From NCBI GenBank assembly GCA_016870715.1, contig VGAL01000004.1, positions 1 through 64,000 on the forward strand: a stretch of DNA of 64,000 nt, read 5' to 3'. The stretch's first letter is position 1. Each line of letters begins with the position of its first letter. The translations under genes were made by a program, and so were the position numbers. This document shows positions 26,871-35,560 of the stretch, piece after piece. This stretch comes from Actinomycetota bacterium. Its GTDB lineage: Bacteria; Actinomycetota; Actinomycetes; Nanopelagicales; Nanopelagicaceae. Under the pieces are notes generated by a model, which saw nothing but the letters and a program-made list of their open reading frames with translations, was not told where the DNA came from and ran no database searches.

Positions 26871-27518
26871 ATGGCGGTTGTGACGGATTCACGCTTTCTT
26901 GTGCGCAACCTTGGCCTTATTGAGTATGGAGATGCTCTTCGCATCCAGCGAGATCTCCACGAAAAAATTCTCAGTGGAACTGCGCAGTCAACCCTGTTAT
27001 TGCTTGAACATCCATCGGTCTATACCGCTGGGCGCAGGACCCAAGATCATGAACGTCCCATAAATGGCGTTCCGGTTATTGATGTTGATCGTGGAGGGAA
27101 AATAACCTGGCATGGTCCTGGTCAACTTGTTGGCTATCCAATCGTAAAATTAAAGGAACCGACCAAAGTCGTTGATTTCGTACGCACCCTTGAGCGCGCT
27201 CTCATTGCCACGCTCAAACGTTTTGGGATTCAGGGCTATCAGATTTGCGATCACTCTGGTGTCTGGTTAAACGATTCGCGAGGAGAGCGCAAAATTGCAG
27301 CGATTGGAATACGAGTGGCGAAAGGGATTGTTACCCATGGCTTCGCGCTCAACGTCAATCCGGATCTCTCCTATTTCGAGCAGATCATCCCATGTGGAAT
27401 TCCTGATGTGATCACTACCTCTATGAGCGCCGAACTTGGAAGAGATGTGAGCATCGGAGAAGTTCTTCCGATTCTCTCAGAGGAATTAGCTATCGAGTTC
27501 GAGAGGGTTCTTGCATGA
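26871..27518 (+). CDS. lipB: octanoyl-ACP:protein octanoyltransferase
   Basis: A 215-residue LipB, which moves octanoyl groups from acyl carrier protein to lipoyl domains such as those of SucB. The conserved [18 protein letters not shown], the Lys in [12 protein letters not shown] and the catalytic Cys in [18 protein letters not shown] are all present. The ATG at 26871 is preferred over an in-frame TTG at 26853 because TAGGCT plus 7 nt precedes it. Its stop overlaps the lipA start. Confidence 0.95.
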   Translation: MAVVTDSRFLVRNLGLIEYGDALRIQRDLHEKILSGTAQSTLLLLEHPSVYTAGRRTQDHERPINGVPVIDVDRGGKITWHGPGQLVGYPIVKLKEPTKVVDFVRTLERALIATLKRFGIQGYQICDHSGVWLNDSRGERKIAAIGIRVAKGIVTHGFALNVNPDLSYFEQIIPCGIPDVITTSMSAELGRDVSIGEVLPILSEELAIEFERVLA

Positions 27519-28459
27519 ACGCGCCCGCCCCTGATGGAAGACGGTTACTGCGAATTGAATCGCGGAATGCTCAGACTCCCATCGAGAGAAAACCTGAATG
27601 GATCAAGACCAAAGCCAAAATGGGGCCGGAATACACAAACCTTCGCTCATTAGTCTCTGGCGAGGGTTTACATACTGTCTGCCAAGAAGCAGCATGCCCG
27701 AACATCTTTGAATGTTGGGAAGATCGTGAAGCAACCTTTCTCATCGGAGGTTCGGTCTGCACCCGACGCTGCGACTTTTGTAACATCGATACCGGAAAGC
27801 CCCTCCCCCTTGATCGCGATGAACCACGACGCGTGGCAGAGTCGGTGGCAAAGATGGAACTTCGTTACGCAACGGTTACTGGCGTTGCTCGGGATGACTT
27901 AGATGATGAAGGCGCATGGCTCTATGCCGAAACGATTATCAAGATTCACGAATTAGTGCCGGGTTGCGGCGTGGAAATGCTCGCCCCCGACTTCAATGCT
28001 CGACCTGAATTGCTCGAACAGGTCTTCGCCGCTCGCCCTGAAGTATTTGCACATAATCTCGAGACGGTGCCACGAATATTTCGCCAAATCAGACCTGCAT
28101 TCACCTATGAACGCTCCCTAGATGTCATTTCACAGGCGCGAAACTTTGGGCTCATTACAAAATCTAATCTCATCCTCGGATTAGGTGAGACGCGAGCGGA
28201 AATCGAAGAAGCGCTGATAAATCTCCATCAAGCAGGTTGTGATTTGATCACCGTCACCCAATATCTACGACCTACCGCTAAACATCATCCTGTCGAACGT
28301 TGGGTGAAGCCTGCAGAGTTTGTTGAATTGGCTGCTCTTGCGAAAGAGATAGGATTTGCTGGAGTGATGAGTGGGCCATTAGTGCGTTCAAGTTATCGAG
28401 CAGGAAAGTTATATGCACAAGCCCGAGATGCTAAGCAAGCGATAGCCGCACATGACTGA
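27515..28459 (+). CDS. lipA: lipoyl synthase
   Basis: A 314-residue radical SAM enzyme that inserts two sulfur atoms into protein-bound octanoate. Both 4Fe-4S clusters are encoded: the auxiliary one by [12 protein letters not shown] and the radical SAM one by [11 protein letters not shown]. The C-terminal SSYRAG motif supplies the serine ligand. The start overlaps lipB (ATGA), and the stop overlaps the next acyltransferase gene by 8 bases, so lipB-lipA-plsC are one transcript. Confidence 0.97.
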   Translation: MNAPAPDGRRLLRIESRNAQTPIERKPEWIKTKAKMGPEYTNLRSLVSGEGLHTVCQEAACPNIFECWEDREATFLIGGSVCTRRCDFCNIDTGKPLPLDRDEPRRVAESVAKMELRYATVTGVARDDLDDEGAWLYAETIIKIHELVPGCGVEMLAPDFNARPELLEQVFAARPEVFAHNLETVPRIFRQIRPAFTYERSLDVISQARNFGLITKSNLILGLGETRAEIEEALINLHQAGCDLITVTQYLRPTAKHHPVERWVKPAEFVELAALAKEIGFAGVMSGPLVRSSYRAGKLYAQARDAKQAIAAHD

Positions 28460-29168
28460 TCGGGTGTACCCAGGAGTCATTCTCGTCGTTCGCCTTCTTT
28501 GGAAATACTTGGGCCTGCGATTTATCATCAAAGGCGAGGAAAATATTCCGCGCTCGGGTGGTGCAATTTTGGCAATCAACCATGTTGGCTACCTCGATTT
28601 TGCAATCTCAGGAACAGCGGCTTTACCTGCTAAGAGATATGTCCGATACATGGCGAAGAAGCAGATTTTTGATAACAAGATTGCCGGCCCGCTTATGCGC
28701 GGTATGCATCACATTAGTGTTGATCGCAATTCAGGGTCGGCATCGTTTGTTGCAGCGCTGCGCGCACTCAAAGCCGGTGAGATAGTCGGCATCTTTCCCG
28801 AAGCAACTATTTCGAAAAGTTTCGAGATTAAATCGATGAAATCTGGGGCGGCTCGTTTGGCGATTGGCGCCAACGTCCCTGTCATTCCCACGATTGTTTG
28901 GGGAAGTCAGCGGATCTGGACTAAAGGACGAAAGCGAGATTTTCGCAGGAATAAATTTCCGATTTCGATTTATGTCGGCGAACCCTTGGTTTTTACCCGT
29001 GAGACAGAGGTAGAGAGCGCCGAAAGGCAGATTAAGTCGGCCTTAGAGAAGTTACTTAGGAAAGTGCAGGATGAATATCCCGATGAGCACCGCGGCCAAT
29101 GGTGGGCCCCTGCTCGTTTAGGTGGGAGCGCCCCTACCTTGGAAGAAGTCGAGGGCGAGAGAGGGTAA
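28452..29168 (+). CDS. 1-acyl-sn-glycerol-3-phosphate acyltransferase-like protein
   Basis: A 238-residue PlsC-family enzyme. The catalytic H-x4-D is in [10 protein letters not shown], and the phosphate-binding EGT-equivalent region is [15 protein letters not shown], where the usual EGT has become EAT. It may make phosphatidic acid or acylate another lipid such as an inositol mannoside. The gene overlaps lipA by 8 bp. A second PlsC-family gene is at 46073-46774. Confidence 0.88.
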   Translation: MTDRVYPGVILVVRLLWKYLGLRFIIKGEENIPRSGGAILAINHVGYLDFAISGTAALPAKRYVRYMAKKQIFDNKIAGPLMRGMHHISVDRNSGSASFVAALRALKAGEIVGIFPEATISKSFEIKSMKSGAARLAIGANVPVIPTIVWGSQRIWTKGRKRDFRRNKFPISIYVGEPLVFTRETEVESAERQIKSALEKLLRKVQDEYPDEHRGQWWAPARLGGSAPTLEEVEGERG

Positions 29169-29178
29169 CCTTTAGGAC

Positions 29179-29850
29179 ATGGCGCGCGAGAAAAAACCAC
29201 GTAAATCACCAGAGTGGATTAAGACTCTAAAGCAGGCCTATCGCGTAACGCGCGAGGCCCGTCCACTCCTACCGGTACTGCTCATCATTGTCTTCGCCCT
29301 GGTGATGGCAGTGGGAATTGGCTTGGGAGTAATCGTCGGGCGGACCATCTACTTCTCGTTGATGACCATTCCTTTTGCCATCATTCTCACCCTCTTTATC
29401 TTCTCTCGATTAGCCGAATCTGCCGCCTATTCATCAATCGAAGATCAAGTGGGAGCAGGCGCAAGCGTTCTCATGTCTATTCGTAAAGGGTGGAGTACAA
29501 CAGCTGGTGTTCAAGTCGCGCGGAATCAGGATCTGGTACATCGCAGTCTTGGCCGAGCTGGCGTCGTAGTCACTGGCGAGGGAACCAATGCAGTCCGCGT
29601 GATGATGACCGACGAACGACGAAAGATGGAGCGATTCCTCTCAGGAGTTCCAGTTCATGAAGTGCTCGTCGGTGAAGGTGAAGGACGCATCCCGCTTCGC
29701 AAGTTGCAGAAGCATTTAAAGAAACTTCCCAAAAAGCTAACTAAGTCCCAACTTCGCGAGGCGAGAGCGCGTGAGAAATCTGTGGGTGGGGCGAAGTTAC
29801 CGATGCCCAAGGGCCCGATGCCGAACATGCGGAAGATACCCAAGCGCTAA
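29179..29850 (+). CDS. DUF4191 family membrane protein
   Basis: A 223-residue protein with two adjacent transmembrane helices (about residues 31-75), a soluble domain with GASVLMSIRKGWSTTAGVQV and a basic C-terminus rich in Lys and Pro. It matches DUF4191, an actinobacterial family conserved next to lipA and glnA. Its function is unknown. TAACCT and 7 nt precede the ATG, the TAA being the stop of the upstream gene, so it has its own leaderless promoter. It overlaps the end of the convergent RDD gene by 4 bp. Confidence 0.82.
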   Translation: MAREKKPRKSPEWIKTLKQAYRVTREARPLLPVLLIIVFALVMAVGIGLGVIVGRTIYFSLMTIPFAIILTLFIFSRLAESAAYSSIEDQVGAGASVLMSIRKGWSTTAGVQVARNQDLVHRSLGRAGVVVTGEGTNAVRVMMTDERRKMERFLSGVPVHEVLVGEGEGRIPLRKLQKHLKKLPKKLTKSQLREARAREKSVGGAKLPMPKGPMPNMRKIPKR

Positions 29851-30239
29851 ATCCTGATTATCGGCACTGTCCGTACTGCTCGATCATGCACTCCACGCCC
29901 ATGAACGGTTAATAGCGGTGGTACGACTAAGCAGATAAGTAGCGTGCGGATAAGGGTCGGCAGAACCCCGATTTTCATATGGGTATCGATATCCACGATC
30001 CGAATTCCTACGACCACTTGGCCAGCCGAACCCCCCAAGAGCGCAGTGAAGAGCGCAACTTCTACGAAGAAAACTGCTAGCTGGAGCCACCCTTGATCTA
30101 TGGAGCCTTGGACTATCAACCCGGCGATGAGATAGGCGGCAAACCAATCGAGAATCAGCGCAAAGAGCCTGCGCCCATAGCTGGCAATCGCTATAGCCGG
30201 CTCCCCCAGGGCGCCTAGTTCATCGGGATTCTTGCTCAC
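29847..30239 (-). CDS. RDD-family small membrane protein
   Basis: A 130-residue protein with three hydrophobic segments. The first carries YGRRLFALILDWFAAYLIAG, the Arg-Asp-Asp-family region with the usual R and D, and the third is followed by RGVHDRAVRTVPI, the conserved family end. The start is GTG, and TACTCT lies 6 nt upstream. Function is unknown; in Mycobacterium it is also found between DUF4191 and glnA. Confidence 0.85.
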   Translation of the reverse strand: MSKNPDELGALGEPAIAIASYGRRLFALILDWFAAYLIAGLIVQGSIDQGWLQLAVFFVEVALFTALLGGSAGQVVVGIRIVDIDTHMKIGVLPTLIRTLLICLVVPPLLTVHGRGVHDRAVRTVPIIRI

Positions 30240-30282
30240 CCCCCAAGAGTACGGGCAACCCTCAAGGTTGACTCCACCAAAG

Positions 30283-30336
30283 GTAACAATCCCGAAACAT
30301 GGGGGTTATTCCCGCTTCATGGCTCTGGCCTAGCCT
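30283..30336 (+). promoter_or_regulatory. glnA promoter with GlnR-like box
   Basis: GTAAC (30283-30287), 6 nt, GAAAC (30294-30298), 6 nt, GTTAT (30305-30309), 6 nt, TTCAT (30316-30320) follows the known streptomycete GlnR layout gTnAc-n6-GaAAc. The first two half-sites match fully, the third in four of five, and the fourth weakly. A -10 box TAGCCT is at 30331-30336, giving a leader of about 100 nt. The site lies upstream of the -10, so GlnR could activate or repress depending on spacing. Confidence 0.6.
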
Positions 30337-30444
30337 TTCCCTTCGTTGGAGCGCCCTTCACCAGAGACGCTGAAAGGCTCTTCATCCACATGTATGAGCA
30401 CGCCTCTTGGGTAAACGCTTAAGAGAATGAAAATGGAGGAAGAG

Positions 30445-31875
30445 ATGTTTAAGAGCGCAAGCGAAATCCTTGCCTATATCAAGAAGGAAGATGTCAAGTT
30501 AGTCGATGTTCGATTTATCGATCTACCAGGCATTCAGCACCACTTCAATGTTCCTGCTCAATCTTTTGACGAAGCAGTATTCACTGAAGGGTTGATGTTT
30601 GACGGTTCGTCGATTCGAGGTTTTCAATCGATTCATGAATCCGATATGAAGCTACTTCCAGTGCCGGGTTCTGCATTTATCGATCCATTCCGTAAAGAGA
30701 AGACTCTCGTCATTCTCTTCTCCGTACATAACCCAGTAGACAACTCGCCGTATTCACGTGATCCACGTGGCATTGTCGCCAAGGCAGTGGAATACATGCG
30801 TTCAATTGGAATCGCGGACACTGCATTCTTCGCACCGGAGGCAGAGTTCTACGTCTTCGACGGTGTTCGTTTCAAGACCGGAATGAATGAGGCTTACCAC
30901 CACATCGATTCTTATGAAGGTGCATGGAACACTGGCATCGAATACGACGCAGATGGAACGCCGAACCGCGGATATCGCACTCGAATCAAGGGTGGATACT
31001 TCCCTGTTTCGCCGACAGATCAATTTGCAGATCTGCGTGATCAAATGGTGATGAACCTTGGAAAAGCAGGGCTTCAAGTTGAGCGATCACACCACGAAGT
31101 GGGAACTGCAGGTCAGATGGAGATCAACTACAAGTTCACCGACATCTTGAGCGCGGGCGATGAATTGATGAAGTTCAAGTACATCATCAAGAACACCGCA
31201 TGGCAGGCAGGTAAGACTGCAACCTTCATGCCAAAGCCGCTCTTTGGTGACAATGGATCGGGTATGCACGTTCACCAATCGCTATGGAAAGATGGTAAGC
31301 CGCTCTTCTGGGGCGAGGGCTATGGCGATCTCTCCGATATGGCACGTTGGTACATCGGTGGCTTGCTCAAGCACGCGCCATCACTACTTGCCTTTACCAA
31401 CCCGACCGTAAACTCTTATCGCCGCTTGGTTCCTGGCTACGAAGCGCCAGTTAACTTGGTCTATTCGGCTCGTAATCGCTCCGCATGTATTCGAATTCCG
31501 ATTACAGGTTCAAATCCAAAGGCGAAGCGAATTGAATTCCGTTGCCCGGATCCATCATCCAATCCATACCTTGCATTTGCTGCGATGTTGATGGCTGGAC
31601 TAGATGGCATCAAGAACAAGATCGAGCCACCAAAACCAGTCGATAAGGATCTCTACGAGCTTGAAGGGGCCGAGGCTGCTTCGATTCCACAGGTTCCAGG
31701 TTCACTCGGCGAAGTTCTCGATAACCTCGCGAAGGATCACGCATTCCTTACCCAAGGTGGCGTCTTCGCTCAGGATTTGATTGATACCTGGATTGCCTTC
31801 AAGCGGAAGGAAGAGGTCGACTACGTCCGACTTCGTCCACATCCAGCGGAGTTCGAGCTCTACTTCGATATCTAA
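30445..31875 (+). CDS. glnA: glutamine synthetase, type I
   Basis: A 476-residue GSI-beta-type enzyme that makes glutamine from glutamate, ammonia and ATP. It has the [16 protein letters not shown]-terminal domain, the [11 protein letters not shown] segment, the ATP-binding region around [20 protein letters not shown], and the adenylylation region [20 protein letters not shown] whose Tyr is the usual modified residue. I choose ATG 30445 because GGAGGA lies 4 nt upstream; the longer in-frame start at 30427 would make this site coding. An intrinsic terminator follows. Confidence 0.97.
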   Translation: MFKSASEILAYIKKEDVKLVDVRFIDLPGIQHHFNVPAQSFDEAVFTEGLMFDGSSIRGFQSIHESDMKLLPVPGSAFIDPFRKEKTLVILFSVHNPVDNSPYSRDPRGIVAKAVEYMRSIGIADTAFFAPEAEFYVFDGVRFKTGMNEAYHHIDSYEGAWNTGIEYDADGTPNRGYRTRIKGGYFPVSPTDQFADLRDQMVMNLGKAGLQVERSHHEVGTAGQMEINYKFTDILSAGDELMKFKYIIKNTAWQAGKTATFMPKPLFGDNGSGMHVHQSLWKDGKPLFWGEGYGDLSDMARWYIGGLLKHAPSLLAFTNPTVNSYRRLVPGYEAPVNLVYSARNRSACIRIPITGSNPKAKRIEFRCPDPSSNPYLAFAAMLMAGLDGIKNKIEPPKPVDKDLYELEGAEAASIPQVPGSLGEVLDNLAKDHAFLTQGGVFAQDLIDTWIAFKRKEEVDYVRLRPHPAEFELYFDI

Positions 31876-31888
31876 ATCCCTCTAGATC

Positions 31889-31931
31889 AGAGACCCTCGG
31901 CGCCTCATACCGTCGGGGGTCTCTACTTTTT
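31889..31931 (+). terminator. intrinsic terminator after glnA
   Basis: AGAGACCC (31889-31896) pairs with GGGTCTCT (31917-31924), with a further partial TCGG/CCG pairing inside, and a run ACTTTTT follows. A classic Rho-independent terminator. The next gene's -10 box begins right after it. Confidence 0.85.
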
Positions 31932-31935
31932 CCGA

Positions 31936-31941
31936 TAAAGT
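31936..31941 (+). promoter_or_regulatory. leaderless promoter -10 box of the altronate-dehydratase-like operon
   Basis: TAAAGT with 6 nt to the ATG at 31948. The hexamer fits TANNNT and sits directly after the glnA terminator. Confidence 0.55.
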
Positions 31942-31947
31942 TTTGGC

Positions 31948-32241
31948 ATGGCACGAGTGAATTCCTTGATTGTCTTGGACGCAAGAGACAACATCGCAAT
32001 CGCTTTGCAAGAACTTCCTGTAGGAATGCGAATCGAACAGAGTGATATCGCATCCGCATTAGAGGTGCAGACCGTCATTCCTCGCGGCCACAAGATTGCA
32101 CTAGTAGATATTGCAAAAGGCGAAGCCATCATCAAATATGGCGAGCGAATGGGCCATGCATTTGCGCCAATTCTTCGAGGATCTCATGTCCATACCCACA
32201 ATGTGATTGGCGATCGAGTTTCGACGGAGCCAACAGCATGA
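31948..32241 (+). CDS. UxaA-family small subunit (SAF domain)
   Basis: A 97-residue protein that is entirely a SAF domain, as found at the N-terminus of altronate dehydratase UxaA and as the separate small subunit of SuyAB-type enzymes. Visible features are the VLDARDNIAIALQELPVGMR start, VIPRGHKIALVDIAKGEAIIKYGERMG, and the GSHVHTHNV end. It presumably helps form the active site. The stop overlaps the next gene (ATGA). With the two following genes it makes a three-gene set corresponding to one E. coli UxaA chain plus an extra paralogous chain. Confidence 0.85.
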   Translation: MARVNSLIVLDARDNIAIALQELPVGMRIEQSDIASALEVQTVIPRGHKIALVDIAKGEAIIKYGERMGHAFAPILRGSHVHTHNVIGDRVSTEPTA

Positions 32242-33044
32242 TCACTGGTTATGCAAATAACTCTCGAGGAGTTGGCGTTCGAAGTCTCCAACTCATCCTT
32301 CCCTCCGTTGTCTGCTCAACCCACCTCTCAAAGAAAGTTGCAGAAGAAGTCGGCGCAATAACTTTTTCCCATCAACATGGCTGCGCAATCATCGGACCTG
32401 ACGTGGCAGGTGTAAATGATTTCTTTGTTGCGCTAGCCGGCCACCCAAATATCCACTCGACGCTAGTCCTGGGTCTTGGCTGCGAAACGCTTCAAGGAAA
32501 TGAACTTACTGAGAGCATTGCAGTCAAATTCCCAGAGACAAAGTATGTAGTTATCCAAGAGAGCGCGGGTATGACTGGTGCGCTTGAACTCAGCGTTGAA
32601 GCGGCGCGCCAGCTTCGCGTTGATGCTCCGCACGCCCCCCTTGATCACTTAGTGATTGGTGTCGAGGGCAACCCGGAAGCGGGATTGCTCGATGGTTTTG
32701 CAGATCTGGTTGCGAAGGCAGGACATACACTCGTGTTATCCAACGATTTCAAGGAGCCTTCTCGGAATTTTGCCAAACTCATTCGCGAGCGGACTCATGT
32801 AATCGCCTCATTCCCTGATGCCAATCAACCCCCCACCGGGCTCCCGCTGATTCCAGTGGTCACGATTGCTAATACTCAATCCCTTCTCCATCAGGCGCTT
32901 GTAGATGACTTCGATTGCAGGAGCGGCACGTCAGCTGAGCATCTATTCGAAAGATTGCTTGCTGTCGCCAATGGTGAAGCGAGCAAATCTGAGGCCAAGA
33001 AAATCGGAGAAATTGTCGTTCCTCGTATGGTTCGGAGCGTGTGA
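32238..33044 (+). CDS. UxaA-family protein retaining the N-half motifs
   Basis: A 268-residue protein homologous to the middle and part of the C-terminal region of UxaA. It retains the HQHGC motif (45-49) and GLGCETLQG (79-87) that characterise the first catalytic half of the family. The position of the second-half motif GLxCGGSD is occupied by GVEGNPEAGLLDGFADLV (141-158), so the Cys and the GGSD are gone, and the last third of the usual protein is missing. It is coupled to both neighbours by overlaps. I infer that it pairs with the next gene's product. An alternative is a regulator or decayed paralogue. Confidence 0.7.
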   Translation: MITGYANNSRGVGVRSLQLILPSVVCSTHLSKKVAEEVGAITFSHQHGCAIIGPDVAGVNDFFVALAGHPNIHSTLVLGLGCETLQGNELTESIAVKFPETKYVVIQESAGMTGALELSVEAARQLRVDAPHAPLDHLVIGVEGNPEAGLLDGFADLVAKAGHTLVLSNDFKEPSRNFAKLIRERTHVIASFPDANQPPTGLPLIPVVTIANTQSLLHQALVDDFDCRSGTSAEHLFERLLAVANGEASKSEAKKIGEIVVPRMVRSV

Positions 33045-34225
33045 TGAGTGGAAGTGAGCCATCATTGCTGACAGGATATCCACGAAAAAATGGCCGGTGG
33101 GGCTTTCGAAATTACATCTTGATTCTCCCCTTGCATAATGTGCTCAATCAACTTGCTGAAGAGGTGCGGCTGAACCACCCCGCTCAATCAGTAATTACCT
33201 CTGTCGCCCATGACTGGAGTGGAGAAATCGATAGCGATTGGGATCGAATCCATCGGGTCTTTTCCGGTTTCGCAGTCAATCCAAATGTAGGAGCGACGAT
33301 AGTGATTGGCGTGGGCTCAGCAGCAGAGGAAGAAATCGTGGAAGCGGCGCGAGCCAAACGCGAGATGCCCATCGCCTATTTGACCCTAAGAGATTCTGGT
33401 GGCTTCGATAATTTGCGCCAACGCCTCATGGAATCGGTCTCAGAGGTCTTTCCTCTGGTTGCATCCATCAAGCGGGAGAGCGCGCCATGGAGTGCGATTG
33501 TTCTTGGTCTCGAATGCGGCGGTTCGGATGCATATTCGGGAATTACTGCCAATCCGGCGCTCGGAGTTGCCAGTGACAAATTTGTGGAACTGGGCGGCAC
33601 CTCGATACTCGCTGAAACCATGGAGATTCTTGGCGCCGAACATCTCCTCGCTGCCCGTGCAAAAACACCTGAAGTTGGGCAAGCGATTATCGATGTCGTT
33701 GCTCGATATGAACGTTCCATTACTTATGAGGGAATTGATATTCGAGGAGCGCAACCTAGCCGTGGAAATATCGAAGGTGGGTTGACTACTCTCGAAGAGA
33801 AATCACTCGGCGCTGCAAAGAAAGCAGGGAACGCCCCTTTTACAGGGGTGCTCGACTATGCCTACCTCCCTACCGAGCCTGGTCTCTACTTTATGGACAC
33901 TCCAGGGCATGACATCGAACAGTTGACTGGTTTTGCTGCAGCCGATGTCAATATCACGGTCTTCACTACAGGTCGCGGCACACCAACTGGTTCTGCTGTC
34001 ATCCCAACCATTAAGGCAGCAACCAATACTGAGATGGCTACTGCGCTCCCAGATTTGATTGATTTAAATGCCGGCACTATTGCTGATGGCACCGAAACAC
34101 TCGCCGAGGTCGGCGCCCGAATCTTTAATGAAATCATCGAAGTGGCAAATGGCAAACTCACTGCCGCCGAAAAAGGTGGCCACCGCGAATTTAATCTCTC
34201 GCGACTATATGGTTCAACTCAATAA
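33044..34225 (+). CDS. UxaA-family altronate dehydratase-like large subunit retaining the C-half motifs
   Basis: A 393-residue protein beginning with the family motif GYPRKNGRWGFRNYIL (11-26). Its first-half motifs are degraded: HDWSG replaces HxxGC, and GVGSAAEEE replaces GLGCExxQ. The second half is intact: GLECGGSDAYSGITANPA (155-172), GGLTTLEEKSLG, MDTPGHDIEQLTGF and TTGRGTPTGSA. It would dehydrate altronate or a related sugar acid to 2-keto-3-deoxygluconate. ATG 33044 overlaps the previous stop (TGATG) with GGAG 8 nt upstream; GTG 33041 is possible. Together with the SAF subunit it also resembles SuyAB, so the substrate is inferred from the uronate neighbours. Confidence 0.78.
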   Translation: MSGSEPSLLTGYPRKNGRWGFRNYILILPLHNVLNQLAEEVRLNHPAQSVITSVAHDWSGEIDSDWDRIHRVFSGFAVNPNVGATIVIGVGSAAEEEIVEAARAKREMPIAYLTLRDSGGFDNLRQRLMESVSEVFPLVASIKRESAPWSAIVLGLECGGSDAYSGITANPALGVASDKFVELGGTSILAETMEILGAEHLLAARAKTPEVGQAIIDVVARYERSITYEGIDIRGAQPSRGNIEGGLTTLEEKSLGAAKKAGNAPFTGVLDYAYLPTEPGLYFMDTPGHDIEQLTGFAAADVNITVFTTGRGTPTGSAVIPTIKAATNTEMATALPDLIDLNAGTIADGTETLAEVGARIFNEIIEVANGKLTAAEKGGHREFNLSRLYGSTQ

Positions 34226-34228
34226 CGG

Positions 34229-35560
34229 TTAGAGATTCTCTGCCACAGCAAGTGGGCCAAATTTGCGCACCTGATCAAGATAGCCAGCAATTACAGGCCA
34301 CTCCCCCTCGTTTATTGGGGCCTGCAAACCCGGAGTCTGCATTACTTGGCGGACTGCGCGATTTGATTCCTCCACTCGTGCCCGATCTAGCAGCTCCGCT
34401 GCGAGTGGATCTGTAACAGATAATCCACTCTGCAAAAATCCAATCCAGAGAGAAATGGCAAAGGCGATTCGCTCCCGAGGTTGCCCTGCCTGATGAAGAG
34501 CGTTCATTGCAAGAAAGAGTCGTTGCGGCAATTTTGCCGAGCCATCCATAGCGATTTGAGCGCTCCGATGAGCTACTGCGCTATTTCCTATCCGTGCTCG
34601 TGCCTGTGCACAATATTTCGCTACATCAACGGAGCTCGGGGCTACGAAAGAGTTCGCTAATTGCTCTTGGAGCCGGGCGATAAATCCACTCCACTTCGGC
34701 AGCGCAATCGCTTGATAGACATATTCAATTCCGGACAATTGACTGAAATATGCCGTTGTCGAGTGGGCGCCATTAAAGAGTCGCAACTTTAAAGCCTCGT
34801 ACTCCTCCACTTGAGGAGAGATTTCAATGCCAATGTCGGCAAGAAGTCTGTCGCCGGCATGTGGTTCAACTACCCACTGTCGAAATGGCTCGGTAGAAAT
34901 AAGCGACTCATCACAAAACCCAAATTCGCGTTCAAACTCTTCAATTGCAGATGGCGTGATGGCAGGAACGATCCGATCTACCATTGAATTAGGAGTAGAG
35001 ATATTTGCTAGCCATTGTTGGAAATCCGAATCAAGATCTCGCTGATGTGCACTCGCCAAGAGAACTCTTTGAAGAAATTGGCCGTTGGCTGGTAAGTTGT
35101 CACAAGAAATCAGCACGGGCGCAGCGAGGCCGCGCGAAAATCTCAACTGCAGAATATCAAGCAAACGATTAGGCATTGAATCACTTTGTATTCCCGCCTG
35201 GTATGCCTTCTCCGTGACAGTGATGGTGATGAGCTTAAGTTCAGGCGAGAGAATCGCTTGAGAGAGTGGAGCGTTACCGAGGTCGTAGAGCGAGCCGTCG
35301 AGAATCGAACCAATTACTCGTGGATTCTGCCTCTCCCCTTCCCGTTCATTGACGGTGTACATGAAATCTTGTTTTCGAAGCGCGTCAGTGACCCGAGCGC
35401 TTCGTGGAGATATTCCATAGATGCTCCACTCACCTACCCCGCTACGAAGAGCATCGTCACAGTAAACCGCTTGATGTCCACGGTGGAATGCGCCAAGGCC
35501 AAAGTGGATGACACCTATCTTCCTATCGGCGCGGGAATATTCAGGGGTCAGAGCTTTCAC
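34229..35560 (-). CDS. mannitol dehydrogenase-family oxidoreductase (fructuronate/tagaturonate reductase-like)
   Basis: A 443-residue long-chain polyol dehydrogenase. The N-terminal VIHFGLGAFHRGHQAVYCDD is the NAD-binding motif, and KLRLFNGAHSTTAYFSQLSG contains the catalytic Lys and the NGxHS signature. Enzymes of this group reduce fructuronate to mannonate (UxuB) or tagaturonate to altronate (UxaB); the altronate-dehydratase-like genes facing it favour tagaturonate, but fructuronate cannot be excluded. It overlaps uxaC by 4 bp and is the last gene of the operon starting at 38026. Confidence 0.85.
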   Translation of the reverse strand: MKALTPEYSRADRKIGVIHFGLGAFHRGHQAVYCDDALRSGVGEWSIYGISPRSARVTDALRKQDFMYTVNEREGERQNPRVIGSILDGSLYDLGNAPLSQAILSPELKLITITVTEKAYQAGIQSDSMPNRLLDILQLRFSRGLAAPVLISCDNLPANGQFLQRVLLASAHQRDLDSDFQQWLANISTPNSMVDRIVPAITPSAIEEFEREFGFCDESLISTEPFRQWVVEPHAGDRLLADIGIEISPQVEEYEALKLRLFNGAHSTTAYFSQLSGIEYVYQAIALPKWSGFIARLQEQLANSFVAPSSVDVAKYCAQARARIGNSAVAHRSAQIAMDGSAKLPQRLFLAMNALHQAGQPRERIAFAISLWIGFLQSGLSVTDPLAAELLDRARVEESNRAVRQVMQTPGLQAPINEGEWPVIAGYLDQVRKFGPLAVAENL

